Below, in pieces: positions 1-8,927 of a DNA stretch of 64,000 nt (positions within the stretch are counted from its first letter, which is position 1; the number at the start of each line of letters is the position of its first letter). The stretch is from Holophagaceae bacterium (GTDB lineage: Bacteria; Acidobacteriota; Holophagae; Holophagales; Holophagaceae), in assembly GCA_016710635.1 (NCBI GenBank), contig JADJVL010000008.1:1-64000 (forward strand), written 5' to 3'. The position numbers were made by a program, and so were the translations under genes. The notes beneath the pieces are model-generated. The model was not told the DNA's origin. It saw nothing but the letters and a program-made list of their open reading frames with translations, and ran no database searches.

Positions 1-170
1 GAGAGAGGGATTCGAACGGCAGTCGCGCGCCGGTAGGGATAGGCGAAGAACGCGCGAGCGTTCGCAGCCGGTCCGGCAAGGCCGGAATCCCGGGCGCAGC
101 GGATGACGCGGCCCGCAGCGCGCAGCGCGGAGGGGAATCCCAGCCACAAAAATCATTTCATGCGGCGCGA
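1..170. repeat. tRNA-tail repeat element, copy W (5' edge cut by window)
   Basis: Positions 1-17 read as an inverted tRNA 3' end (GGATTCGAAC is the reverse complement of the T-loop GTTCGAATCC). The shared core follows: hairpin I at 48-63 (GAACGC, loop GCGA, GCGTTC) and hairpin II at 72-86 (TCCGGC, loop AAG, GCCGGA). A degenerate direct T-arm remnant (GAATCCCA) lies near 136-145. The same core is found behind tRNA-Ser at 12671 and behind tRNA-fMet at 33185. By analogy a tRNA gene, probably a tRNA-Ser type, should lie just left of the window. No credible protein gene is seen here. Confidence 0.7.
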
Positions 171-206
171 GCCGCCTTCCGTAGACCTTGACCTTGCTCT
201 TGAAAC

Positions 207-239
207 ATCGAAGCCCTCCCGCTTCGGGAGGGCTTCGAT
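207..239. terminator. Perfect 15-bp hairpin, likely bidirectional terminator
   Basis: ATCGAAGCCCTCCCG pairs perfectly with CGGGAGGGCTTCGAT around the loop CTT. It lies 16 bases past the stop of the minus-strand gene ending at 256. No long T-run follows on either strand, so it may act as a structural or bidirectional terminator. Confidence 0.6.
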
Positions 240-255
240 CCGCAACTCTGACCCC

Positions 256-854
256 TCAATGCGCGGCCCGCCGGCTGGCCGGGGGCACGATTCCGTTCAG
301 CCGCAGATACACCACCATCTGCCCGTAGTGGTCCATGTCGTGGAAGGCCATCAGCGTGGCGAGGCCGAGGGGCGTCGTGGTCCCCGGGCCGAAGGGGTTC
401 GGCATCTCGGTGGTGGCGTGGGCGGCGGTGATCGCGCCGAAGGCCCTGTGGACGCGGGCGAAGGAGTCCTTCAGATAGGCCATGACCTCGGCCTTGGTCT
501 TGAGGTTCTCGGGGCCCATCTCGATGTTCGCCATGGTGATGTCGGACTTCTCGCCGAGGATGAGGGACGCGAAGAAATTGTTGGCGGCGGCCACGTGCTT
601 CACCTGCTGGGCGAAAGTCTTCACCCCCTTGAACTCGCCGTCCTTGGGAGCGAAATCCCACTTCTCCTCGGGCATGGCATCCGCGGCGGGCACGAACTGC
701 ATCTCGACGAAGGCGTAGGTCCCTTCCATCGCCTTGCCGGGGTCATGGCGGCGGCCGGGGCGGCTTTGACCTCGGGCTTGGTGACCGGAGCCTGGGCGGC
801 GGCGGGCAGTGCCACGGCAAGACCGAGGGCCAGGACATTCAAGATTCTTCGCAT
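256..854 (-). pseudogene. DinB-like exported protein, split by one frameshift
   Basis: Two reading frames together give one protein. An N-terminal piece starts at 854 (MRRILNVLALGLAVALPAAA, a clear signal peptide). A second frame from about 729 to the stop at 256 begins MEGTYAFVEMQF. The join needs a single-base change near 738-750. The neighbouring paralogue at 913-1500 shows the same uninterrupted order: signal peptide, Ala/Pro linker, then AMPEEK..FAP, GEFKGVKTFA, an HYGQ segment and a C-terminal NGI.PPASRR. The fold is DinB/YfiT-like, a four-helix family whose members often bind metal through His residues; the substrate is unknown. It is the last gene of the 5911-256 minus-strand run. A true null allele or a sequencing indel are both possible. 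Confidence 0.75.
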
Positions 855-912
855 CGGAGATCTCCTTGAGGGGGCCCCAGCATACCGTCCCACGCCCGCC
901 GGGTCGATGCCC

Positions 913-1500
913 TCAGCGCCGGCTGGCGGGCGGGATGATGCCGTTCATGCGGAGGTACACGGCGATCTGGCCGTAGTGGTCGAAGCCGTGGCTGATGCCG
1001 ATGGTGGCGAAGCCCAGGCGCGTGCCCTGGCCGGGGCCGAAGGGGCTCTTCACAAGGCCCAGTACGTTGGCTTCCGTGAGGCTGCCCATGGCCTTGTGCA
1101 GGTAGGCGTAGGATTCCTTCACGTACTTCAGGATCTCGGCCTTGGTCTTCACCGCTTCGGGGCCATTCTCCCCGGCGGTCTCCATGGCGGGCTTCTCATC
1201 CAGGATGGCGGCGGCGAGGAGCGCGTTCACGGCGGCGATGTGCTTGGCCTGCTCGGCGAAGGTCTTCACTCCCTTGAACTCGCCGTTGGTCGGCGCGAAG
1301 GCGAACTTCTCCTCGGGCATGGCCTCGAGGGCGGAGACCACTTCGGACTCCACTCCGGACAGATTGCGGTCGAAGCTCGAGGCGAAGGTCGGTGCCGGTG
1401 CGGGGGCCGGGGCCGAGGCCGGCGCGGGCTTGGCGGCGGGAGCCTGGGCCAGGAGGGGGCCGGCGAGGCTGAGGAGGAGGGGCAGGACGGCGAGACGCAT
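913..1500 (-). CDS. DinB-like exported protein
   Basis: A 195-residue protein starting at the ATG at 1500, with a GGAG-type ribosome site just upstream. Residues 1-19 form a signal peptide ending LLAQA. A Pro/Ala linker of about 20 residues follows, then a DinB-superfamily domain of about 150 residues with the AMPEEKFAFAPTNGEFKGVK segment and late H/D residues (GISHGFDHYGQ). Family members use a His triad for metal and some act as thiol-dependent transferases; no specific reaction can be read here. It is a paralogue of the frameshifted gene at 256-854 and lies just downstream of the symporter gene, probably co-transcribed. Confidence 0.8.
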   Translation of the reverse strand: MRLAVLPLLLSLAGPLLAQAPAAKPAPASAPAPAPAPTFASSFDRNLSGVESEVVSALEAMPEEKFAFAPTNGEFKGVKTFAEQAKHIAAVNALLAAAILDEKPAMETAGENGPEAVKTKAEILKYVKESYAYLHKAMGSLTEANVLGLVKSPFGPGQGTRLGFATIGISHGFDHYGQIAVYLRMNGIIPPASRR

Positions 1501-1522
1501 GGAGGGCTCCTGGGAGGACAGG

Positions 1523-3256
1523 CTAGGCCTGGGGGGAGGCGGACGGGAGATCCGGGGAGGCGGGCGCCGCATCGGGCACCCGGGGCAGGATGGCGTTGAA
1601 GATGAGCGAAAAGACGACCACCACCAGGCAGCCGACGACGTTGTACCAGAGGAAGGAGAGCTTCGTGAAAAAGAAGCAGCAGAGCACGGCGGCCTCGGCC
1701 ACCAGGGCCGCGTAGAAGGCCGCGCCGCCCTTCACCCGCTTTACATAGAAGGCCACGAGGAAGATGCCGAGGATGGTGCCGTAGAAGAGGGAGCCGAGGA
1801 TGTTGACCGCCTCCACCAGGGAGCCCAGGCGACTGGCGTACTCGGCGAAGAGCAGGGCGAAGCAGCCCCAGGCCAGGGTCGCGAGGCGGGAGACCCAGAC
1901 TTCCTTCTTCGGATCCGTATGGCCCAGCAACCGCCGCCAGATGTCCACCACCGTCGTGGTGCCCAGGGCGTTGATCTCCGCCGACATGGAGGACATGGAG
2001 GCCGCGAAGACCGCCGCCAGCACCAGGCCGATGAGCCCCGGGGGCAGGCTCTTCAGCACGTAGGAAAGGAATACGTAATTGGTGTCGTTGCCCCGGGTGG
2101 AGGGGTCCGCCTTCCGCACCACCGCCACCGCCTCCGCCCGGATGGACGCGGCCTTCGCCTCCGCCGCCTGCATGGCCGCCTTGGCCGCGGCTTCCCGGCC
2201 CGGATCCCCGGCGTGCCGGGCGGCCACGTAGTCCTGCACCCGCTGGATGCGGTCCTGGGACGCCGCGGCGAAGGCCGCCTCGGCCTGGAGGTAGACCGCG
2301 GCGTCCGGTCCGGCCTTGGCGAGCTTCACGGCGGAGGGGTTGAAGAAGACCGGGGGCGCGGTGAACTGGTAGAACACGAAGACCATGGCCCCCAGCAGCA
2401 GGATGAGGAACTGCATGGGCACCTTGAAGAGGCCGTTGGCCAAAAGCCCCAAACGGCTCTGGGCCACGCTGGACCCGGTCAGGTAGCGCTGCACCTGGCT
2501 CTGGTCCGTGCCGAAGTAGGAGAGGGCCAGGAAGAAGCCGCCGATGAGCCCGGACCAGAGGTTGTAGCGGTTGGTGAGGTCGAAGGTGGTGTCGATGGCG
2601 TTCAACCGTCCCAGGCCACCCGCCACGTGGAGGGCGTCGCCGAAGCTCACGTGGGGCGGCAGCTGGCGGATCACCATGACCCCCGCCACCACCATGCCCG
2701 TGGTGATGATGAGCATCTGGTAGCTCTGGGCCCAGGACACGGCCTTGGTGCCGCCGGTGACGGTGTAGATCATCACCAGGGTGCCCACGAGGATGATGTC
2801 GAAGTGGATGTTCCAGCCCAGCAGCACCGAAAGCACCAGGGCCGGCGCGTAGACCGTGAGGCCCACGGCGAGGCCGCGCTGGATAAGGAAGAGCGTGGCG
2901 GCGAGGGTGCGCGTCTTCAGGTCGAAGCGACCCTCCAGGTACTCGTAGGCCGTGTAGACCTTCAGCCGGTGGAAGATGGGCACCGCGGTGACGGAGAGCA
3001 CCACCATGGCCAGGGGCAGGCCCAGGTAGAACTGCACGAAGCGCATGCCGTCGGCGTAGGCCTGGCCGGGGGTCGAGAGGAAGGTGATGGCGCTGGCCTG
3101 GGTGGCCATGATGGACAGGCAGATCGTGTACCAGCGCATGTCCCGGTTCGAGAGCATGTAGGCTTCGGAGTCCTTGCGCTGGCGGCCCTTCCACAGCCCC
3201 ACCAGCACGATGAAGGCCAGCGAGGCCCCGAGGATGAGCCAGTCGAGGCGGCTCAC
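1523..3256 (-). CDS. Sodium:solute symporter family (SSS) transporter
   Basis: A 577-residue integral membrane protein with about 13 hydrophobic segments, in the size range of SSS (SLC5-like) carriers that move a solute into the cell with Na+. The early segment SIMATQASAITFLSTPGQAY is typical of the family, as is GGFFLALSYFGTDQSQVQR in the middle. An Ala/Lys-rich soluble loop lies around residues 300-360. The start ATG at 3256 overlaps the stop of the small upstream gene by four bases (ATGA), so translation is probably coupled. Its substrate is unknown. Because a PIG-L deacetylase lies upstream in the same operon, an amino-sugar or a deacetylated product is a reasonable but unproven guess. 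Confidence 0.88.
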   Translation of the reverse strand: MSRLDWLILGASLAFIVLVGLWKGRQRKDSEAYMLSNRDMRWYTICLSIMATQASAITFLSTPGQAYADGMRFVQFYLGLPLAMVVLSVTAVPIFHRLKVYTAYEYLEGRFDLKTRTLAATLFLIQRGLAVGLTVYAPALVLSVLLGWNIHFDIILVGTLVMIYTVTGGTKAVSWAQSYQMLIITTGMVVAGVMVIRQLPPHVSFGDALHVAGGLGRLNAIDTTFDLTNRYNLWSGLIGGFFLALSYFGTDQSQVQRYLTGSSVAQSRLGLLANGLFKVPMQFLILLLGAMVFVFYQFTAPPVFFNPSAVKLAKAGPDAAVYLQAEAAFAAASQDRIQRVQDYVAARHAGDPGREAAAKAAMQAAEAKAASIRAEAVAVVRKADPSTRGNDTNYVFLSYVLKSLPPGLIGLVLAAVFAASMSSMSAEINALGTTTVVDIWRRLLGHTDPKKEVWVSRLATLAWGCFALLFAEYASRLGSLVEAVNILGSLFYGTILGIFLVAFYVKRVKGGAAFYAALVAEAAVLCCFFFTKLSFLWYNVVGCLVVVVFSLIFNAILPRVPDAAPASPDLPSASPQA

Positions 3257-3402
3257 GAGAAGATCCGGCCGAAGGCGTAGAAGAGCAGGATGTCCAGGAG
3301 CAGCATCCCCAGCACCAGGCCGTAGATGCGCTTCCAGCTGCCGAGGACCGGTGGTCCAGGCTCTGGCGCAAGGGGTTCCGGCCCGGGCTTCAGCTCAGTC
3401 AT
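3253..3402 (-). CDS. Small single-span membrane protein between deacetylase and symporter
   Basis: A 49-residue protein with a Pro-rich cytoplasmic N-terminus (about 22 residues) and one strongly hydrophobic span near residues 27-45 (YGLVLGMLLLDILLFYAFGR). Its ATG at 3402 lies inside the end of the PIG-L gene (8-base overlap) and its stop overlaps the symporter ATG. These tight overlaps on both sides argue that it is real. It may be an accessory subunit of the symporter, as small partner proteins exist for some SSS carriers; this is inference. Confidence 0.65.
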   Translation of the reverse strand: MTELKPGPEPLAPEPGPPVLGSWKRIYGLVLGMLLLDILLFYAFGRIFS

Positions 3403-5911
3403 GCTTCCCGCCCAGGGCCAGCAGGTTGGCGAAGAGGCGGTAGGCGCCGGGGACGCCTTCGGGCAGCTGCCGGAAGAAGGCGAGGCTGGTGTACACGAAG
3501 TGGCCCTTGCCGTGCTCCGCCACGATGAGGCTGCCCTCCTGGTCCGCCTCGCCGGCATCGTGCATGGCCAGCAGGGGCTTGTACTTCGCATCCCAGCCTT
3601 CGGCGTCGTAGAGACTGCGCTCCTGCACCCAGCCCTCGAAATCGGCGCTGGTGATCTTGTTCGGCCAATGGAAGGCCGGGTGCTCCGGCGCGAGGATGCG
3701 CACCGCGGCGCGCTCCTCGGTCACGCGCTTGCGGCCCACCTTGAAGGGATAGGGCCCGATGGCCTGAGTCACCATGTCCGCGTTGATGCCGGGAAAGCCG
3801 GCATTCACGGTGTAGAGGACGATCTCGGTGCCGCCCTTCGCCACATAGTCATGCAGCCGGTCCTTCAGCGAAACCAGGGCCGCCCGGGTGTTGAAGGCGC
3901 GGATGCCCAGCACGATGGCGTCGAAGCCCTTGAGGTCCCGGGTGGCCAGGGCCTCGTCGGACAGCAGCTCCACTTCATAGCCCAGGCGGCGCAGGCTCTG
4001 GGGGATCTCGTCGCCGGCGCCCATGACGTAGCCGATGCGCTTGCCGTTGTGCTTCAGGTCGAAGCGCTCGAGGCGCGCCACGGCTTCGGGGAGCAGGGTC
4101 TGCAAGGGGATGTGGGGATGGTCGAGGCGCTGCGCGCCCCGGGCGGGCTGGAAGCCGGTGCCGATGTCCACGAGGACCTTCAGCTCACCGTGGGCAGGGG
4201 AGGCCGGCGGCGTGAGGCGGAAGGTGAAAGTCTGCTCCTCCCCCGCCCGGCCCAAGGTGAAGGCCTGCTCCCCGGGCTCAGCCCGCCAGCCCTCGGGGAC
4301 CTGGAGCCGCAGGCGGCCCGCAGCCTTGGCGGCCCCGGCCATTGTCTTCAGGGTGACGTCCTGTGGACGGGCCTCCCCGAAGACCTCCACCCGCTCCGCC
4401 AGGTTGACCAGCACGGTTGGCACCACGATGAAGGGCTGGTAGCGCTCGCCCTGCACCGGGTCCCGGAACCGGAAGCGCAGGGGCACGGTGACCTCGAAGG
4501 TGGCGCCACCCTGACCCAGGCGGGCGCGCAACTGGTAGGGGCTCGGGGATTCCGGCCGGTTCCGCCAGGCCAAGGCGCCGGGGCCGCCCAGCCAGTGGGG
4601 CTGGCCCAGGGGCGCCGTGGCCGGCAGGACCAGCTCAAAGGTCTCCTTCCGGAGCTGGTTGTCTCCCAAGGGCTGCTGGATGGCGCGGGCCTGCACCGGG
4701 GCCACGCCCTCCGGGGTGATGGCTTCCAGTGCCAGGGACTCGAGGCTCAGGCCGGCGTCCCCCCGGGAGATCAGGGCGGCGGACACCGTGAGGCGATCCC
4801 CGGGCGCCGCGGACTGCCGGTCGGCGATGGCCTCCACCCAAAGCCCCGCGGCGGCCCGCAGGACCTCCCGCAGCTCCGCGGCCTTCGCCTGGACGAGGGG
4901 ATCGGCCTGGGCGTCCGCGGGCAGGCCTTGCAGCGCCGTCTGGGCCTTCAGCAGGAGGGGCAGCACCGCCGCGGGCCGCTCGGAACGGAAGGCCTTCCTG
5001 GCCTGGGCCAGCAGTTCGCCCACCGCCGCTCCGCCTTTCACCCGGGACCACGTGAGGTCCACGCCTTCCAAGAGGTCAGCGGTGGCCGGCGCGCCGGCCA
5101 GGGGTTCGAAGGATTCCAGCCGTGAGCCCCGCCGGGCGAGGACGCCGAAGCCCTGGCTGCGGTGCTGGCTGCGGCTTTCCGCGGCGAGCTCCCCGAAGGA
5201 GCGCCCCAGCAGGGGATCAAAGGTCCCCACATCGAGGGTCAGGCTGCCCGGGGCCGGCGGCGGGGCGTTGTCGCCGAAGCGGAAGTGGTTCCACAGCACC
5301 CGCCTGGCCTGCCAGGGGCGCAGACCCGCGGTGATCTGCTCCGGGAAACGCTTGGGATCCGCGGCGGCGGCGAAGGCTTCGATGGCCAGGATGGCCGAGG
5401 CCGTGTGGTGGCCGTGGCCCGCCCGGGCGTCCGGGGGAAAGCGGGTGACGATGACGTCGGGCCGGAAGGTGCGCAGCACCCGCACCACGTCCGCCAGCAC
5501 CGCCTCCCGGCCCCAGGTGGCGAAGGTCTCGTCGGCGGTCTTGGAGAAGCCGAAGTCCACGGCGCCGGTGAAGAACTGCTCGGCCCCATCCAGGCGCCGG
5601 GCCGCCAGCAGTTCCTGGGTCCGGATGGCGGCGAGGGGATCGCCCAGTTCGGGGCCGATGAGGTTCTGCCCGCCGCCGCCCCGGGTCAGGGCGAGGTAGC
5701 CCGCCCGCACCTGGCGGCCCTTGGAAAGGGTGGCCAGCAGGTCCGTATTCTCATCGTCCGGGTGGGCCGCCACATAGAGGACGCTGCCCAGCACCTGCAG
5801 CTTGTCGAGGGCCTTCTGGAGCTCGGCACCATCCAGGACGGGGACCGGAGCCTGGGCGACCAGGACGGCAGGAAGGGCACAGGCCAGGAGGAGACGGGCG
5901 GTTCGGTTCAT
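3395..5911 (-). CDS. Exported PIG-L family deacetylase with long C-terminal region
   Basis: An 838-residue protein. The start ATG at 5911 is chosen because a GGAAGG ribosome site and a signal peptide (residues 1-20, ending VLVAQA) follow from it. The PIG-L/LmbE domain covers about residues 30-290, with the zinc motif AHPDDE at about 48-53 and HGHH near 166. This family removes acetyl groups from GlcNAc-type substrates using zinc. A beta-rich middle region follows, and a C-terminal Rossmann-like part (about 620-838, RIGYVMGAGDEIP...DAIVLGIRAFNT) resembles the class I glutamine-amidotransferase-like fold. The protein probably acts in the periplasm. It heads the operon that continues with the small membrane protein and the symporter. 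Confidence 0.85.
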   Translation of the reverse strand: MNRTARLLLACALPAVLVAQAPVPVLDGAELQKALDKLQVLGSVLYVAAHPDDENTDLLATLSKGRQVRAGYLALTRGGGGQNLIGPELGDPLAAIRTQELLAARRLDGAEQFFTGAVDFGFSKTADETFATWGREAVLADVVRVLRTFRPDVIVTRFPPDARAGHGHHTASAILAIEAFAAAADPKRFPEQITAGLRPWQARRVLWNHFRFGDNAPPPAPGSLTLDVGTFDPLLGRSFGELAAESRSQHRSQGFGVLARRGSRLESFEPLAGAPATADLLEGVDLTWSRVKGGAAVGELLAQARKAFRSERPAAVLPLLLKAQTALQGLPADAQADPLVQAKAAELREVLRAAAGLWVEAIADRQSAAPGDRLTVSAALISRGDAGLSLESLALEAITPEGVAPVQARAIQQPLGDNQLRKETFELVLPATAPLGQPHWLGGPGALAWRNRPESPSPYQLRARLGQGGATFEVTVPLRFRFRDPVQGERYQPFIVVPTVLVNLAERVEVFGEARPQDVTLKTMAGAAKAAGRLRLQVPEGWRAEPGEQAFTLGRAGEEQTFTFRLTPPASPAHGELKVLVDIGTGFQPARGAQRLDHPHIPLQTLLPEAVARLERFDLKHNGKRIGYVMGAGDEIPQSLRRLGYEVELLSDEALATRDLKGFDAIVLGIRAFNTRAALVSLKDRLHDYVAKGGTEIVLYTVNAGFPGINADMVTQAIGPYPFKVGRKRVTEERAAVRILAPEHPAFHWPNKITSADFEGWVQERSLYDAEGWDAKYKPLLAMHDAGEADQEGSLIVAEHGKGHFVYTSLAFFRQLPEGVPGAYRLFANLLALGGKHD

Positions 5912-6066
5912 TCGGCCTTCCGGATGCGGGTGGGCATCCAGGGTAGAGCACCGCCGACCGCCCATGCAGGGGCAAGGTCTTTCCGGGGGCGGATCCGGGA
6001 CTTTCAGGGGCCAACGGCCGGGAACAAACCGGATGCCGGGGCATCCGTCCCGGGCGGCTGAGCGGC

Positions 6067-7695
6067 CTAGCTGTGGACTCCCGGCGCCTCGTGGCCGGTC
6101 TGGGCCACGTATTCCAGGTAGCTGCCGGGGAAGGCCAGGGGCGTGGGATGGTCCTCCGGCGCCAGCTCCAGCACCCGGCTGGCGAGGCCGCGCAGGAAGG
6201 TGCGGTCGTGGCTGACGAAGAGCATGGTGCCTTCGAAATCCTTGAGGGCCTCGATGAGCATCTCCTTCGTGGCCAGGTCGAGGTGGTTCGTGGGCTCGTC
6301 CAGCACCAGGAAATTCGGCGGATTGAAGAGCATCCGGGCCATGACCAGGCGGGACTTCTCGCCGCCGGAAAGCGCGCGGATGCGCTTGTCCACGTCGTCG
6401 CCGGTGAACTGGAAGGCGCCCAGCAGGTTGCGGAGCACCCCGAGGCCCTCCATGGGGAAGTCCTTCTGCATCTGCTCGATCACCGTCAGTTCGGGATCCA
6501 GGAGGTCCAGAGCCTGCTGGGAGAAGTAGCCGACCTTCAGGCTGGCGCCGAGGCGCACCTCGCCGGCGTCGGGCTGGGTCACGCCGGCCACCATCTTCAG
6601 GAGGGTGGACTTGCCGGCGCCGTTGCGGCCCATGACGCACCAGCGCTCGCCCCGGCGGATGTGGAAATCGAAGCTGTCGTAGAGCTTCCGCTGGCCGTAG
6701 GCCTTGTTGACGCCTTTGAGCATGGCCACGTCGTCGCCGCTGCGCATGGGCAGGCGGAAGTCCCACTTGGGGATGACCCGCTTCCTGGGCAGCTCGATGC
6801 GGTCCTGCTTTTCCAGGGCCTTCACCCGGCTCTGCACCTGGGCGGCCTTGGCGGCATGGGCCTTGAAGCGGTCGATGAAGCGCTGCTCCTTGGCCAGCTT
6901 GGCCTGCTGGCGTTCGAAGGCCGCCTCCAGGTTGGCCTCCCGCTGCTCCCGCTCCTTCAGGTAGAAGTCGTAGTTCCCCGAGTAGGTGATGATGTCGCCG
7001 CCGTCGATCTCCACGACCTTGGTGACGATGCGGTTCATGAAATCCTTGTCGTGGCTCGTCATCAGCAGGGTGGACGGCACGGACTTGAGGAAGGACTCGA
7101 GCCAGAGGATGGATTCGATGTCCAGGTGGTTGGTGGGCTCGTCCATGAGCAGCACGTCGAAGTTCCCCAGGAGCACCTTGGCCATGGCCACGCGCATCTT
7201 CCAGCCGCCGGAGAGCGCGCCCACGTCGCCGTCGATCTGGGCGTCCTCGAAGCCCAGGCCGTGGAGGCAGGCCCGGGCCTTGGCCTCAAGCTCATAGCCG
7301 CCGGAGTGCTGGTACTCCTCCTGCACATGGCCGAAGCGTTCCAGCACCGCGTCCAGGTCCGCCGTGTCCGGATCCGCCATGGCCTTTTCCAGATCCAGCA
7401 GCTCGTGGTGCAGGTCCCCCAGGCGGCCGCTGCCGGCGATGGCCTCGTCCAGCACGGGACGCCCCGACATCTCGTCCACCTCCTGGCGGAAGTAGCCCAC
7501 GGTCAGCTTCTTGGGATAGCTGACCACGCCGTCGTCGGGATGCTCCTCGTCCATGACCATGCGGAAGACCGTGGATTTGCCGGCGCCGTTGGGACCCACG
7601 AGACCGGCCTTCTCGCCGGGGTTGAGCTGGAAGCTGGCGTCGATGAAGAGCACCTGCTTACCGTACTGCTTGCTGACATTGGAGAACGAGATCAT
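6067..7695 (-). CDS. ABC-F family ATPase (ribosome-associated type)
   Basis: A 542-residue protein with two ABC domains on one chain and no membrane segments, the ABC-F layout. The first domain has Walker A GPNGAGKST near residue 33 and signature LSGGWKMR near 160. The second has GRNGAGKST near 350 and LSGGEKSR near 440, each followed by LLMDEPTNHLD or LVLDEPTNHLD. The charged linker of about 80 residues between them (KEREQREANLEAAFERQQ) is the usual helical arm. Such proteins bind the ribosomal E site and modulate translation; which subgroup this is (YbiT-, EttA- or Uup-like) cannot be settled by eye. The ATG at 7695 fits the family N-terminus MISFSNVSKQYG better than upstream starts. Single-gene transcript, about 150 bp from the next minus-strand gene. 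Confidence 0.93.
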   Translation of the reverse strand: MISFSNVSKQYGKQVLFIDASFQLNPGEKAGLVGPNGAGKSTVFRMVMDEEHPDDGVVSYPKKLTVGYFRQEVDEMSGRPVLDEAIAGSGRLGDLHHELLDLEKAMADPDTADLDAVLERFGHVQEEYQHSGGYELEAKARACLHGLGFEDAQIDGDVGALSGGWKMRVAMAKVLLGNFDVLLMDEPTNHLDIESILWLESFLKSVPSTLLMTSHDKDFMNRIVTKVVEIDGGDIITYSGNYDFYLKEREQREANLEAAFERQQAKLAKEQRFIDRFKAHAAKAAQVQSRVKALEKQDRIELPRKRVIPKWDFRLPMRSGDDVAMLKGVNKAYGQRKLYDSFDFHIRRGERWCVMGRNGAGKSTLLKMVAGVTQPDAGEVRLGASLKVGYFSQQALDLLDPELTVIEQMQKDFPMEGLGVLRNLLGAFQFTGDDVDKRIRALSGGEKSRLVMARMLFNPPNFLVLDEPTNHLDLATKEMLIEALKDFEGTMLFVSHDRTFLRGLASRVLELAPEDHPTPLAFPGSYLEYVAQTGHEAPGVHS

Positions 7696-7934
7696 CGGGG
7701 GCTCGGAGGAAGGCGCGGAAGGGCGCAAACCTTCAGGATAGCCCGGGGCACCCGGCTTCCCTCCGGAAGATCCGGCGGGACGGGCCCCGGGGACCCGGAA
7801 CGCCCTTCGTCCGCGGAAAGTGGTGCCTCGAAGGTCCGAACCGGTGCTCCGGCGCGGCGGGTGATGAACATCACGCGAAATCGCCCGGTGGGTGTCCCAT
7901 GCTGGAAGCCGGGTTTGACCCGATGGAGATCCGA

Positions 7935-8852
7935 ATGCGCCGCCTCCCCTTCCTGCTCGTCGCCACCGCCGCCAGCATCATCGGCTGCAAGCCCTCGAAA
8001 CCCCCGGTGAGCCCCGCCCCCGCAGCCCAGGCTCCGGGGAAGGATCTGGCCAGCACCGCCACCACCGTGGAAGGCAAAGTGCTGGAGCACCTCGAAGCCG
8101 CGCCCTTCAGCTACCTCCGCCTGCAGACCGACAAGGGCGAAGTCTGGGCCGGCGTCCCCTTCGCCAACCTGAAGCCCGGCGCGATGGTGAAGGTCGTGGG
8201 CGCCTACCCCATGGACAATTTCGAATCCAAGAAGGCCAAGCGGACCTTCGCCAAGGTCTACCTCGGCACCCTCGAAGGCCAGAACGCCTCCGCCGTGGAC
8301 GCCGCCCATGGCGGCGCGGCCCCGGCCACCATGCCCCCGGCGGGCGGTCCTTCCCCCCATGGCGGCGGCCTGCCGGCCCCGGCGGCGCCCGCCGGCGGGA
8401 TGACCCCCTCCGCCGAAGCCATCCTCAAGTCCATGTCCGGGGCCGCCCCCGCCGGCGCCAATCCCCACAACGCCCCGGGCCAGGCCGCGCCGGCCCAGGG
8501 AACGCCCAAGCCTTCGGACGCCAAGGTGGACAAGGTGCCCAAGGCCGCCGGGGCCGACGCCCGCACCGTGGCGGAACTCCATGCCCAGACCGCCGCCCTC
8601 AAGGAGAAGACCGTGACCATCCGGGGCAAGGTGGTGAAGTACAACCCGCAGATCCTGGGCAAGAACTGGCTGCACCTCCAGGACGGCAGCGGAGACCCCA
8701 AGGCCGGCACCCACGATGTCACCGTCACCAGCGCCGACCAGGCCAAGGTGGGCGAAGTGGTCACCATCCGCGGCACCGTGCGCCTGAAGAAGGACTTCGG
8801 CTCCGGCTACGCCTACGACCTGATCGTGGAAGACGCCAAGATCTCCCATTAG
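7935..8852 (+). CDS. Lipoprotein with two OB-fold-like segments
   Basis: A 305-residue protein. The ATG at 7935 is chosen because a lipoprotein signal (hydrophobic run ending SIIGC, Cys near residue 18) starts there. Two regions resemble the bacterial OB-fold used for nucleic acid or ligand binding: residues about 40-110 (TVEGKVLEHLEAAPFSYLRL) and about 215-305 (VTIRGKVVKYNPQILGKNWL, then GEVVTIRGTVRLKKDFGSGY). A Pro/Ala/Gly-rich linker separates them. The C-terminal part is like exported OB-fold proteins of the NrfJ-related kind sometimes found near cytochromes, and two cytochrome c genes follow on the same strand. Function is unproven. Confidence 0.7.
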   Translation: MRRLPFLLVATAASIIGCKPSKPPVSPAPAAQAPGKDLASTATTVEGKVLEHLEAAPFSYLRLQTDKGEVWAGVPFANLKPGAMVKVVGAYPMDNFESKKAKRTFAKVYLGTLEGQNASAVDAAHGGAAPATMPPAGGPSPHGGGLPAPAAPAGGMTPSAEAILKSMSGAAPAGANPHNAPGQAAPAQGTPKPSDAKVDKVPKAAGADARTVAELHAQTAALKEKTVTIRGKVVKYNPQILGKNWLHLQDGSGDPKAGTHDVTVTSADQAKVGEVVTIRGTVRLKKDFGSGYAYDLIVEDAKISH

Positions 8853-8927
8853 AGAGCGGACCCGTCGAGGGAACGGTGGTTGGCGCTGCGCCAGATTGGG
8901 CCCAGAATGGCTGGACTCGCCCATCCC

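Noticed and set aside
1142..3280. Long plus-strand frame opposite the symporter gene
   Set aside because: Shadow frame in high-GC DNA; Gly/Glu/His/Arg-rich with no domain, fully antisense to clear genes. The same holds for similar frames opposite most genes here.
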